Of a DNA stretch of 64,000 nucleotides, positions 14,601 through 26,433 are shown piece by piece. Origin of the DNA: Dipylidium caninum. Taxonomy: Eukaryota; Platyhelminthes; Cestoda; Cyclophyllidea; Dipylidiidae. Where the stretch lies: NCBI GenBank assembly GCA_017562135.1, contig QEYB01000062.1, positions 248,001-312,000 on the forward strand, written 5' to 3'. Numbering within the stretch: the first letter of the stretch is position 1; each line of letters starts with the position of its first letter. Made by a program: the position numbers and the translations under genes. The notes under the pieces are model-generated. The model did no database searches. It was not told the DNA's origin and saw nothing but the letters and a program-made list of their open reading frames with translations.

Positions 14601-16122
14601 GGTTGGCCGCTCTTTAAGATGCGATGCCTTGAATAAGTTTATGTTTTGTACACCTTATGTCCTTTTCGCAACAGCGATGACAACTCCCCCCCGCAGCGCC
14701 CGTAACGGCGGTGTTTTTACACGCGGCAGATAGTGGGAGTTGTTGCCACTACCCAGTTTTTCCCCACTATCCTATAACTACGGGGGGAATTCTCTCATTT
14801 CCGCACTATTTTTGTCCCCTTTTCACTGTTAATGAAATCCGATCTTACTATTTCAAGTATTTTATTTTATTTTTTTCCCTCGAACCGAGTATTAGCAGAA
14901 CCTATCGTCGCAGTTCACTTCTCTCGCCTAAGTTGTCGTGGCATTTTAACCCCTACATGCGTATGTCTGCAAACCTACGCTTACACTCTCCCTCATCACC
15001 TGTGGCCGTGTTCTTTTTTTTCAAATTAACAACCCGTCTTGCATGCGAGTGGCCCTTTTCCATCGCAGAGTAATTCCTCTTTTTATAAATTGCTACTCCC
15101 TAAATCAGATGTGATCAACAATTTTAAACACACCTGAGCATTTGAGTACCTAGTAAGCATTAATTTCTCTCACCGATTGCCACTTTCCTTGCTTGTGTAC
15201 ACCAAGATAAGGGCCTCTACAGCCTATTTTCAGGGAATAAATGCCTACTCTTCTACCCTCCTTGAAATTGACTTTAATGCCGGAGGAAAGTGTCACTTTT
15301 AACTGGACGCAATTCTAATAATGAGCAATGATTAGGAATTCGAAGGAGCTATTATATTGTTGACTGTCCTTTCAGGTCGAATTTGTGTCGGTTTTACGTG
15401 CCGGTGGTTGCGTTACCTTCAAGGAGTCGGAGGACTACATAGGTGGCGGCGGTGGTGAAGATGACGGCGAAGACGGAGAGATGGGCAGAAGATCGACGGA
15501 GAGTCGCATACCCGCTCCGGTGATGAGTAGTGCGCAGCTCCTCTTTGTGCCTGACCTCTCAAAGGCTGGCACCTACAGAGTTGGCGGTATTTCGGGGGTG
15601 ACGCGGTCCCTTGGAGCTGGTACCTCACTCATTCCTGGCCTCTCGGGTCTGCCCTCCCTATCTGCGCACAAACTCACCGCCTCCGCTTGCCTCATCCTTG
15701 CAACCGACGGGCTGTGGGACACCTTTGGCTGCTCGCCTGACGACCTTATACACTTTTTTAGCGGCACACCAAACCGCCAGTTTGCTAAACTTCTTACCGC
15801 TCGTGCTGTCCGAAATGGCTCTAGTGATAACGTCACCATCCTCATCCTCTGGCTCGGTGCCATCGACACCATTAGCGAAGCAATGGAGGTGGATCTCCGG
15901 TCACCCACCGCCTACCCGACCGGCACGCGCTGCGCCTCGGTGCCATCGCTGGGCAACTGTCGGCTGCGCGGACCGCAGGCGGTGGGTGCTTCTGGCGAAA
16001 CTGATTCCGCTCTGCCCCGCTATGTGGAACCGCAGGAGCGTTCGCTCACTAGGAGCTATTCAAGTGAAGATCTCGCAAATACGGACCGCATTCGAGCTTC
16101 CAGTCCCATGCGTGTCCTTTGA
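5697..16122 (+). CDS. PP2C-family Ser/Thr protein phosphatase, PPM1E/PPM1F (POPX)-like, 5 exons, about 730 aa
   Basis: The proposed exons are 5697-5875, 6468-6534, 8743-8997, 13520-14464 and 15376-16122. All junctions are GT/AG and in phase (2,0,0,0). PP2C enzymes are Mn/Mg-dependent phosphatases that remove phosphate from Ser/Thr. The metal-site motifs appear in order: RRRQED (E65, D66), GVFDGHGG (D106, G107), SGTTA followed by WIGDSQ (D192), ATDGLWD (D593, D597) and SSDNVT (D633). The WIGDSQ form, and an HRPE motif joined across the 14464/15376 junction to an RAGG motif, match PPM1E/F rather than PPM1A or PPM1D. Two low-complexity insertions interrupt the domain (about residues 199-472 and 505-525). 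The usual SRAIGD motif reads TRSLGA, so the Asp is absent. The start ATG at 5697 has a fair context; an upstream non-coding exon is possible. AATAAA follows at 16331. Confidence 0.88.
5876..6467 (+). other. PP2C intron 1
   Basis: The donor is GTATGT at 5876. I chose the acceptor at 6466-6467 (pyrimidine tract then AACAG) because it is the one that restores the phase from exon 1 and places RRRQED directly after the exon 1 sequence. An acceptor-like CAG at 6301-6303 opens a frame that ends at a TGA near 6416-6418, and no frame reading through this region is free of stops. Confidence 0.55.
8998..13519 (+). other. PP2C intron 3 (4.5 kb)
   Basis: The donor is GTAAGG at 8998 and the acceptor is a TTTTCAG at 13513-13519. 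There is an imperfect TG repeat near 10002-10022 and scattered short ORFs. I see no nested gene with splice or motif support. Confidence 0.7.
13613..14430 (+). other. Low-complexity insertion inside the PP2C catalytic domain
   Basis: This segment encodes about 275 residues between GDSQGVLF and HRPEYP. It is Ser/Thr/Pro-rich, then Glu/Val-rich, and contains a His6-Gln3 tract encoded at about 14166-14192. The frame stays open throughout and the flanking catalytic motifs are intact, so it is translated insertion sequence rather than a retained intron. Family members have only a short loop here. Confidence 0.7.
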
Positions 16123-16330
16123 TGTGAACCTCCTTCTGGTTGCTTGTCTTTCAGTCTCTCTTGAGTTTTCGTGTGTGCGTGTGGATATGCGACTCTGCAT
16201 TTATATTAGACAAGCGAGACCTGTGCTCCTACTTCACTTTCTCATTCAAACTCTTCTCACAATTACCATTTTTCTGATGCACCGCAGTACGCGGCAGAGG
16301 TTCTTTTTTCCGATTGTTTTAATAGCGACC

Positions 16331-16336
16331 AATAAA
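16331..16336 (+). terminator. AATAAA polyadenylation signal of the PP2C gene
   Basis: A canonical hexamer lies about 210 bp after the TGA at 16120-16122. Confidence 0.6.
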
Positions 16337-16794
16337 TGCCTTTCGCAACACTAATAGAAGCATGCTGAAGTTGACCGAGAGGAGCGCAAAGCGACGGAAA
16401 GGAGTTTGTTGATGTAACCCTCTTTCTGTTTGTCGGGTGGTTGCCCCAAAGACGCTGCTTTAGCTCAGCCACGATAGCGAAACTGAGTAGTAGGCATGCA
16501 TGTGGCATATTGTGGTTGGAGTCGTATCGAAGAGTTAACGATCGCTTAATTTTGCCTTGTGCTTTTTTCACGTGTGGCACGTAGGAGATTCCATTCCGCA
16601 CTAACAACTACGCACGTTAACGCGGAGGGAATATACGGTCGGAGCGGTCAGCAGATCAAGGCGCAAACTGTTGATAAAAAAACGGTGAATCCATGACGGT
16701 GAGGTGTGCGTCGGTGTCGCCCTCGGGGCTTCTCGCCGTCGCACGTTTACAGCCTCTGCACGTCGGGTTGGGGTGTTGGGGAGAGTCCGTTTTA

Positions 16795-16810
16795 GGGGGG
16801 GGGGGGGGGG
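16795..16810. repeat. G16 homopolymer run
   Basis: Sixteen consecutive G downstream of the PP2C gene. Confidence 0.85.
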
Positions 16811-19277
16811 TAGGGCGCGGGGCCCACATTGTGACGTGGTAAGGTAATCGTAACGACGACGACTAATTCCTATGTTAATCTACCAAGCCGGTGGAGGAAG
16901 TGTGTGTTTACACAAATTTAATCTTGGGTTGGAAGTTGTTTTCTAATTACTGTCATTTGGGTTCTCGCAGTTAATTTTGTCCAAAATCGAGTACGGGCGG
17001 GATTGGTGTCCAAACTTAACATTCCGAGTTTACTAACAACTAGGGAGATTCAAACGACGGTGCGTGGGAGGGATGCACTTACCTTCGAAAATAAAGTACT
17101 GCTTCAGTGGATGTTGCATAGGCATTCCGTCTTTACCTTACTCCTATAAGGAAAATAGTTCTTCATCTATACTGTTTAGTACAAATACAAGACAACTTTT
17201 AGTGCCCATTGCGACGCGTATCTTTTTTATAATGATAGTGTACGGGAAATTGCTATTTAAATACCACTGTGCTTCATCAAGATCAGCACTTTCATAGCTT
17301 ATGATGACTGTTCATAGTTCAGGACTGCTTCGAGTAACCGCAAAATATCGCTGCTCTACTGACTTCGACATTCTCTAGTAATTTGGATGATGCGGGGCAT
17401 TACTTAGTAAAGACCCAAGTAACAATCACACGGATTTCCACAATATTAAGCTTAACGTTGTCAAAACCAGCGAACAATTTGCAAACAAATACACAGTTTG
17501 TATAGGTTGAAAGTAATGAAATGCAATTTTTATGACGGCGCTGGTCGCGATGCTAAATAATCTGCGTCTCAAAAAGATTCTTGGAAACTCAAGGGATTCT
17601 AGTTAACTTTGAAATTGAAAAATAAATAGTCAAAGCTGTGAAAAATATCATTCCCCAGTCAGGAAAGTCACCTTAAAATCCTTCTATTGTTTTAATGTGC
17701 AAAAGAACAACATCTGACCTAGCGGACTCTGAGCTCTTTTCCAACTACGGTTGCACAGACGAGGTCGCGAGTGGGTTGCCAAATTTGTTTATGTGAGTGT
17801 AATCAAAGAAGAAATTAGCGGGGAATTTGTTTTAAATATCCGTTATATGCAACGGTAAATGTACCAAGCGCTATGGCTACGGAATGAGTTTCCCCTTGAT
17901 CTATAGACAGTAAGATCAATAAAGAGCCCACGGATGATACAACCTTATTATCAACCCAAACGAAAAAATACGGAAAATACAATGGATTCGGAACGATAAG
18001 TTCGTAAGGCCCGTTGAGCGCCGAGAACAATGTTATTTTCAGCTGGCAAAGGAATGAGTAGTATTGGATGCACATTAACACTTCCAAATAAAATTTTGGC
18101 CAGAACCTCGTCAGCTAATGCGTGTGACATCTTTTCAATAAGCGAATGAACTACGTATTTTACTTTGGAATATGTTTATGCTTGAAAATATGCATTGTGT
18201 AAGAATTATTGCGCTGCTTCTCTCATTCCTCCCGCCCCCCCCCCCTCCCCCCCGTCTCTCGGCGCTTCAGAAACCACTTTGCTTAGTCTCTCACCATTTC
18301 ACACGCTCAACATTGAGACAAGAAAAAATGCTACACTTGAACAAAATTAAATATCTCCTACTTGTGTGGTCCTTTGCTACTCTTTCATTTTTCTATAGAT
18401 ATTGAAATATAAATGGTTTCATGTTTTCAAAGCATTTGGTGGACTTTTAACGCATTTTCTTTATGATTGGCTCTTTAATCGATATGCTTTTTTCCTTCCA
18501 TTAAGGCTCACCCACACGGATATTCGTCATCGCTGACTAAACCCACATTTTTGTTTGCTTTGGTTTCCGTAGTTGGGTTAATTTTAATTTGTGTTAGGAA
18601 TTTAGATTGTACGCCGTTTACTGAAGAAGAGTGTCCGACACTCAAGCTGTTGCTAACGACGGAGCCATTTCTGAGGTTGTCGAAGTAAGCTCTGATTTAA
18701 TTTGATTTGCCCTTTTCGCAAAAGACCCTTTTACTGGCATCTGCTTCTCGATGCTTGGATGAAGATGGTATTTAACCATCCCTCCACAAATTTTCTTAAG
18801 TGCTCGTTATTAAAATCCATTACTAACCACAAAATAGTGCTTATTCCCATAGAGTAAAATTCACTCTACTATTGTACGTCAGGACAGAGAACTTCCTGTG
18901 CACGCTTATGTTGCTTATTCGTTGACGGATGTTTCGATATATCCGTGCATTAATTCAGCCAGACACGAAGACAGTGAATTTTGTGTCTTAGTGTAAACCG
19001 AGAAAAGCTGTGATCCGAAGCAATTTGCTGATTCAAGCCAAGGGCCCCGACCGCAGTCTTCTCTGCCAGCGAGTTCTTGCCAGAGGTCCAGATCCCTCTC
19101 TGCCCCGCGGCCCTAATCCTGCTCTACTGAGAAAAAATCAACCTCAACTGAGTTCCTTCACAAATTGACCACATTTTTGCCTTGTTATTCAATCCCAACC
19201 TGCAATCTTTATATTGCATATGAAAAGAGGGCAAAGTTACAGCGGCTTCGTTGATTCACTGATTTGATGTCTGCACG

Positions 19278-22200
19278 CTACACGCGGCGGCGGTTGCGGG
19301 TAACGGTGGTATTTGCTGCGGCTTTACGAACAAGAAAAGCACGGGCGTAGGTAGAGATGATTTGGCAAGCTTCAGTCACCGCGGCGTCGCGTGCGGCTTC
19401 GGCCTGTTGTCGATTTCTCTCTCTCTTCTCCTCCTCCAGTATCGCTTCGTGCTCTATCCTAAGTTGCTAGTTGAAAGAAAGTGGACTGTTTACTTTCGAG
19501 TGACAAATCCAATACAAATGCAACATAGTTGAAATCTCTTTTCTCAGCTCTTGTAGGTAACACCATAGAGCAAAACGAATTTCAGTGTTCTCGGTCAAAA
19601 GAATTTATAAAGCACACAGGCCCTTGAAAGTTAGGCATTTGTGCAGGAGAAAGAGCTACCCCTTTATTGATAGGAGTCGCCTCTCTGTTGCCCTCAAAGA
19701 TCGGGCCTTTGACCTTGTTAATTTGCGGCAGTATGGTGGGTTAATCAAAGTTTACCTCACTGGTATTGCTTTTTCATAAAGTCAAAGTGAGCGACTTGCA
19801 GTAAAAGTGACCTGTGGGAGTCGTGCCACCACCTCCACTTCTGATGCTTCTAATCATTCCAAACTTACGACCATTTTCTCCTGGTACTGCTGCATTTGGG
19901 TTTTCTCTTCGGTGAACGCCTTCATTATCTCATCGTACTTCTCCTTTGAAAAAAAATGCAATGTGCTGATTGTCAAATGCAATTTACGAGGTCGGGGGGG
20001 AGGGGAAAGTGTTACTTATAAACTCTCTTCCTGTATTTCAGCCGTCGGGCATTAATCAACACTATCTGAAGTTGGTGCGGTGGAACCAAAGTTAACGTGC
20101 ACGGATCAAAATCATTCCACTCTTCACTTCACCGGTTGATGTTGATTATTGAATACTACTTTAGTACTTAAGTAGCAAAGATCGTAGTCGACTAAAACGT
20201 AGGGGGTGAACCTGGAGAGCGGTCATTTGTTTGTCATAGGAGGCAATCTGAGACTCCAATTGGCTTTCCAGTTTGTAACTTGTAAGCCTTGTTTTCTTTA
20301 CCGCCGCCTTAATCGATTCCAGCTCCTCGTCTTCTCTCTCTTCTATCGTCCTTAGTTCTCCTTTTAAGTGCTCTTGCTGAACTGCAGGAAAGGGTTATGG
20401 CTGACCTGATTTGCCCCAGTGATCGTGTGAATTAGTCTTAGGTCAGAGCAATTATCTTGATGGAGAAGGCAGAAACCGAGTTCTAATGTGTTCCATAGGC
20501 AAAGTACCGAGCGTGGGTTTTAGTAAAATTCATAACAGTAATGAATTCAAACGAATAATCATGCAAGTTTTCAGCGCAGCCAGAAAAACCGGGACAGATT
20601 TCCCATGAAAACTAACGAAGGATTGCAACATCAGTCACAAGAGGAGTGTGCCTTCCGAAATATATGTAATTCTAGAATAACGGGCTAAATTTCGATTCTG
20701 CAAACCATTTATAAATTAGTGATAGACGAACCGGACTCTAACGTTAAAACAACTGCAAATGAGATTAGTCAACTTTTTAGGTGGCATGATTTGGACATAC
20801 TTTTGGATTGTTTTATAATGTTCTCATAGTCTTCAACTCCCTTTGAAGCTATCTGTAACGTCGAATAATCAAACTTGTTCTTCAACTCTATAAAACATTC
20901 TTGCATGCGGTTTATTTGTCTATCTAGAGCCTGGGTCTAGACGGAAAGGAAAGATTGCATAGTCATTTGTCGAAAACAAGGTTTCCAATGCAAACATGGG
21001 TCTACCCATTATATCTTTCATCAAATAGTGAAGTAAGTCCCCGAACCCAAGCTAATTGTTGAATATATCCCATGAAGACTCCTGTTCATCATCTTAATCT
21101 GTGCAACTTACTATTCATTGCTGTGCACTCAAAAACATTCGTGCAACCTATTCAGAATCTATTTGCTTAAAGCATGCTAAAGAGTATGGTCAGAAATCTG
21201 AACAGGTTAACTTGGAATAAATTTCTGAGGTAAGCTTATCCGAAATAAGCTTGAATAATATGAAACCATGAAAATCACCTGCGCCTCCAACTTTTGGTTC
21301 AATGCTTCATAATTACGGCCGATTAAGGCAATATCAGCTCTCAGACTTTTGCAAACTGATTGTCTGTCTTTGGTCAAACACTTTATATTCATAAGTCCAT
21401 TGATAGTGTAGTGGAATTCTTCGGCAATAAATGTGTTCAACTGGTCTAAGAGTTCTATGAAATCTGCCCCTATCGGAGTAAATTTCCTTGAATTGTGCCT
21501 CTCTTCAGTATGACCAGACATATTTTGGGGCAACAGAGCAGCCACGATGTCAGGATGCATGTTGAAGTATCTCCATAATTTTCGCATATTAAGCCGATGG
21601 CAACTTATCAGCTGAAAATAAAAAATGGTGTGAACACACTCAAAAATCAGCCCATATTCTGCGAGCAATATGTGAAAAAGTGAACGGTCAGTCGCCAAAA
21701 ATTAAAAAACAAAAGGCATCCGCAATTTGTTGGCACAAATTTAAACCCTAACCATCTTACGGCACGTGAAAGAATAAAATGAGTTGTCTATAGCATACAT
21801 TTGCGAGTTTGATGCAATTGAAATATAACTTCAAAACCGTAACAAATGCAGAACATTCCTCACTTGATTAATTAATTCCCTAGTGGGCGGGGCGTTAATA
21901 TTTGGATCGTTGGAGCTTTTAACCGCCACATCAAGGTCGTTTTTACTCCGAAAAAAATTGCCAATCTCTGATACGTTGAAGCTATGTATTAGCTACAAGT
22001 ATTTGATTCCTGATTCCTTTACTATACCTTTGTGTCTTCTTCTGCACCTAGCATAACCAAAATGGCTGTTATACTTTCCTTAATTTTTTTAAACTGTTCT
22101 ATAAACAAGATTGCATGCAATTGCGTTGGGTGTTTCAAATCGTGTTGTGGAATAAACTCCTTTCGAGGCATTAAGATGTTTTCAATGTAGCGGCGTGGCA

Positions 22201-22437
22201 TTAATATTTACACTCGAAGGTTGAATCAAGTTAGCCAAACAAGGCAAAACTTACATTTATTGCAGTATGCAAATGACAATCTATTATTCTATGAACAGGT
22301 AGCAATGTTTTATTGGAGGAACTGTCAAGAATAGAAGCACGGTGGCCAACTTGCGCATGAACTTCTGGTACTAGATTGTCATAATGGAGTGGCGCTATAA
22401 ACCTGTTCTTTAAATTTTGTCTTTTGTAGTTCTTCAT
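19278..22437 (-). CDS. IQCD: Dynein regulatory complex protein 10 (IQ domain-containing protein D), complete, 8 exons, 439 aa
   Basis: The exons, in minus-strand order, are 22437-22255, 22159-22028, 21965-21864, 21611-21279, 20936-20801, 20381-20212, 19943-19869 and 19466-19278. Together they make 1320 nt with phase kept at every GT/AG junction. DRC10 is a subunit of the nexin-dynein regulatory complex, which links axonemal doublets and tunes dynein in motile cilia and sperm tails. The length is close to the human protein (about 450 aa). Features recognisable from that family are the N-terminal short helix (LLPVHRII), the central helical block around residues 150-250 (HPDIVAALL, FIELLDQLNTF), the coiled coil from KIQQEHLKGEL (about 295-350) through EKYDEIMKAFTEEK (353-366), and a C-terminal IQ-like segment ending FLVRK. 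The IQ motif is degenerate. The weakest junctions are the acceptors of exons 2 and 3 and the GTTCAC donor of exon 6. The start ATG lies in AGAAATGAAG. Confidence 0.9.
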
Positions 22438-23400
22438 TTCTGCTTGTTACGCTTATTGATCTTACTTTTCCTGATACCAACAATTATTTCGGCCGGCCAA
22501 AACAAACTTCCTTTTGACCGAATATCAATGAAATACAAATTATTAAGGCCGGTTTATTGCTAGGTTGAAATACTTTGCTACAATTTCACTGTACATACCT
22601 GAGTAAAAAAAGGTCTTGTAGTACGCGTAATCATACTAACATTCGGTTTCAGTCTTATCATTTATCAACCAGATTAGAGCCACTTTAGGCCATAACAATC
22701 AATATTCCGTATTTGGTACTTAAGTGCACATTAACACTTGAGCCTCCTGTTAAACACGTGCTACTTACTATCGCTAAGAGCGGCGCAGCTTTCAAAAATA
22801 ATGACGTCTCTTCAGAGTTGAAGATGATGATGTTTACAGGTCACTCAAAGGCTCAAATTGAGACTAGGCCATCAAACTTTGCGAGACTCTGCGCGCACTC
22901 CTACGACACGTTCTGACGTGATTATCGTCTATTTGAAAGACGGTGATATGTCTGCTTCATCATCTCATCTCGGAAATTCACCGAGACGAGAGCTTCGCAT
23001 GCATCCCGTTATCCAGCGCCATGACGCATTTCCCTGGTGTTCTGCTGAGTTATTTTAGGTTGCTTGCTGACGTGCTCCCCTTGCTTTTATTTCAGTGGTT
23101 ATTTTTGGATTTCATTATCTGCACTCGGCGTCACGCCTTTATTCTTAAATAAGATATTACGAAACCCTTTTTTAGGCGAACGCCTTCAAGAGGCTAAGTG
23201 GTTTGTTAGATTCTATCGCACACTGCATCTGGGTGTAAAGGCTGCTGTTCCCGACCTTTGATGACGAACACCGACGCCACTTCTTTACTACAGTTTATTC
23301 AGATCTTCCGTTCATTAATGAGCAGATCGAGAGAAAGGCTGCCAGCCTTTTCCACCTTACTGTGAGCTTTTTTCAAAAAAGAAAATTCAAAATCTGGTAC
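22438..23400. other. Intergenic region upstream of DRC10; no supported gene
   Basis: AT-rich sequence that probably includes the DRC10 5' UTR and promoter on the minus strand. No TATA box or other motif stands out, and the short ORFs show no splice structure. Confidence 0.5.
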
Positions 23401-25900
23401 CGGGATCAAGGTTTATCGTGGCCCGCGGTGGCATAGCAGCATTATCTGCGTGTCTGTGGTGTGTGGATGCCGTCCACCGCCAAATATATCGCCGTCTGGC
23501 GAATTTGCGCGGATCCTGCCCTCACTGGTCCATTTCAGGTCATGGCAACGGGGTTGTGGAGTGGAAATGCGCAATCGCACGCCGAGGACATGCATCACCG
23601 ACGCCTGTCAGATGCCGCGGGGAAGATGGTGCATGACTGTCGCCGCGCTCAGCCACACACACACGCACACGCACACAGAGATTAAACGAAAGTAGTCGAC
23701 AGGCGTCTCCTTTCTCTCGCTCTCGCTCTTCTTCTCGCTCTCCTCGTCTGCCCTTTACCCGAGACCCTGAGAGGGTTCACTGCTTCCGGAAATCGATTTT
23801 TGCTGTGACAATTTCACCACACGGGGGCGTTTACCATGCGTCATTGAATTGTCATCGCCTCCGAGGTTGCTGGTGGGCGTTGTTCACAGTCTTACCTTTT
23901 CATCCCGCCTACATGGTAGAGTCTCTTACCCTAGATGTGTGCCACTCACACTCGGAGGAATCTAAGTTTCATACGGCCTCATTGACAGCCCGGTTCAAAA
24001 AGCCGCCTCAACCTTGTCCTCCATTGGTGGGGGAAGCGGCCAGAACACTCCACCGTCTCAGTACAGTCGGGTGCACTTCCGGGGGTCGCGCAGCCCCAGC
24101 TGGCGACACATCCATCCGACGGAGGTAGACTCTCACAGCAAGAGTTACGATTGTGGCGTGTATTCGGTGCAACAGGAGCAACTTGCGCGGTGTGGTCAAA
24201 GCTGTCACTCCCGACTTCCCTCAGAATTGGGGTGTGGGCATGCAACCATGCCACTCCGGCCCGCCCCACTCAGGGACGAGGCGCGTGGATCAAACACCGG
24301 TCGGCGGCGTGGCGGAGTCGTCGAGCGTCGTCGCCAGTCTGACGCGGGGTATGGCGAGAAGCCGTCTGGGGACGGTGAGCGCGCAGCGGGGCTGCTTTCC
24401 AGGCTCACCCTGAATGCAGTCAGCAGACACATGTGCAAATTCCCGGTCACTATGATGCAATGCAGAGGTGACCCTTTCTACTATTCCTTGCGCAATCGTT
24501 GGAGAGCACAAACAAACCCGTTTGGGGAGTTTCTGTCTGGAGGCATATTTTGCACGTCCTCATCACAACTTGCAGGAGGGGACTTGGTGTGCCCCAAGCC
24601 TCGTTCTCGCACGCCCGCGCCCACCGCCGGCGAGTCGTCGAGAGGCACCCCCCGCAGTCTTCGAGGCGGCAGTCACACACCCTCGACTGTGGCGTGAGAC
24701 AATCGCGCCCACACAAGCGGTACACTTGTGACTCCATATCGTATTCTTCGTTTTTTCTTTTGTGCACAAGAATAATCGCCTTCCAATTTTCCACCCACGC
24801 AAATAATTGAGTGTGTAAACATCGGTCCACACGAGTGCTATCCACTTACCTCCGGCAAGGAAAACACAGAAATGCTGCTGTGACTGCAGGCGGCTCCACG
24901 CGGAGAGGAGGAGTGGGTTTCTACGTCCAGTCGGTTGGAGAAAAAACCTTCAAAACAGGTTTTTTGGCTGCGAGAAGCGCCCGGTTCGAGTGGAACGCCT
25001 TCAGAACCGTCTTTATGGCAGACGGGAAGAGAGACAGTACGTCCAACCTTGTTGCTGAGAAGAACTTCACGGCTCTCACGGCTCGACTATTCAGTCTTTG
25101 GACTGCGCTCACTTCCGCAGCGCGTCCCCACAAATGAAAGCTCCGGGTGTGTCGCCGACAAGAACATAACTTTTTGGCAAGAGTTGTCAATTAATTTAAC
25201 CATGTCATGTGCGGGGGTCCCTTCGCGACGTCAACAAGGTCTGTGGCGGGGAATTGGCCTCGAAAGCTGCAAGAGGTTCGTCTGACCGGCGCGTTGGCTC
25301 CCAGCGGCACTGGTGACTCCCGCAGTTCCGACCTCATTCCTCCGCTGTGGCGTAATGTTCAATTTTCGTCACCGACCAATCCATCCACCTCTGGGCTGTG
25401 GCAGCTAAGCGTTGCCGCGTTTAATGTCAGAGCAGACACTCCATAGTGGACGGCCTTCCGCAGTGCCAATGGCGGGGGATTAAAAAACCGGAGCGAGGAT
25501 CCTAATTTAGCCCGGGCGCCTACGCAAATTGCGTGTCGTCTCGGAGACATCGCGGCACTAACCCGCATGCCCCGACCGCTGGCGCCACCACTGCCTCTCC
25601 TCCGCTGCTCTCGCCTGCCCTGCGAAGGGCGAGACATCCCGATGCAGCCGAACCCACCAAGCGGGGCGACGCAGCGCCGGCCCGTCAACCTCAGGGCGGA
25701 GAAGTTGATTCCCCGTAGCTTGAGCCCTCACCGACAGCCTCCGCCGAATGGAATTTCTCGCCAAGTCGAATAGCTCGATCGCAGCTACACTGTCGACACC
25801 ATTGTGATTCCCCTATGAAACGCTCGGTCTCCTACAGGGCTTGGAGCGTTCGTTCTGGAGCCCGAATATCCTCGCTCACCTGTCGTCCTCGCTAGCTTCC
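23401..25900 (+). other. GC-rich block with possible Ser/Pro-rich coding exons, unresolved
   Basis: Several stretches read like disordered protein next to plausible splice sites. Examples are 23989-24124 (acceptor CAG, frame containing SIGGGSGQNTPPSQYSR, donor GTAGAC), 24576-24710 (acceptor TTGCAG, donor GTGAGA), about 25280-25446, and about 25490-25770 ending in a TAG (frame containing SLSPHRQPPPNGISRQVE). A strong acceptor also lies at 25837. I could not chain these into one phase-consistent model, and no domain is recognisable. They could be exons of a Ser/Pro-rich scaffold protein on the plus strand, or chance open frames in GC-rich DNA. A CA-rich microsatellite lies at about 23655-23682. 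Confidence 0.25.
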
Positions 25901-26433
25901 ATGGGAAGGTCTTTGCTCACCCTAGCAGGGACTACGGGCCGCGGGCCACGGGCCCTGGCGGCTCGGGTGTCCGTGGAGTCGGCGTCGACGGAGACGTGGT
26001 GTGAGGGGAAAGGCGACAAGAGGGCTGGAAGGCGGTCCCAGTGCTCGTGGTGGTCGCAGGCTCAACATTCTCCAATTAAATCGCTGACCCACGCCTTGTC
26101 AAGTCGCATAACACCCACAAAAAATTACGTCTTATTCCAGCCAAACACACCACAGTCGGCGCAGCGAGTCTGTCGGACCACCGCCAGTGTGGACGTCACA
26201 ATCCCGACACCGACAGTCGGGAAGAAAGAACAAGTGAAATGGTTCATTTGTGAAAAAAAGGGAGCTCTTACAAGGCGGCGCGGTGTGGTTATTTGTACAA
26301 AATCACTCCAAAGTGTCCTCTCTTCAAAATGCATGATTGAAACGATGGGCTGATTTGTGCGTGTGTGAGAGTCAACGACGTGTCTCCTGCTCCTCCGATT
26401 GTCTGAGTGTGCGAATCTCAGAACAGGAAGCGC
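25901..26433. other. No supported gene; probable 3' flank of the minus-strand ETS gene
   Basis: The sequence lies downstream of the TAG of ETS gene A. I found no canonical AATAAA on the minus strand close to the stop. The open frames on both strands have no motif or splice support. Confidence 0.4.

Larger units (their letters stand above)
16123..19277. other. Intergenic region between convergent PP2C (+) and DRC10 (-) genes
   Basis: It contains the PP2C 3' UTR, a G16 run at 16795-16810 and interrupted C runs near 18232-18252. The remainder is AT-rich with only short ORFs. I see no coding exon, tRNA or repeat family. Confidence 0.6.

Noticed and set aside
13451..14617. The 388-codon open frame taken as a separate intronless gene
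   Set aside because: Its SGTTA, GDSQ and HRPE motifs are internal PP2C motifs. The acceptor at 13519 and donor at 14465 join in phase to neighbouring exons.
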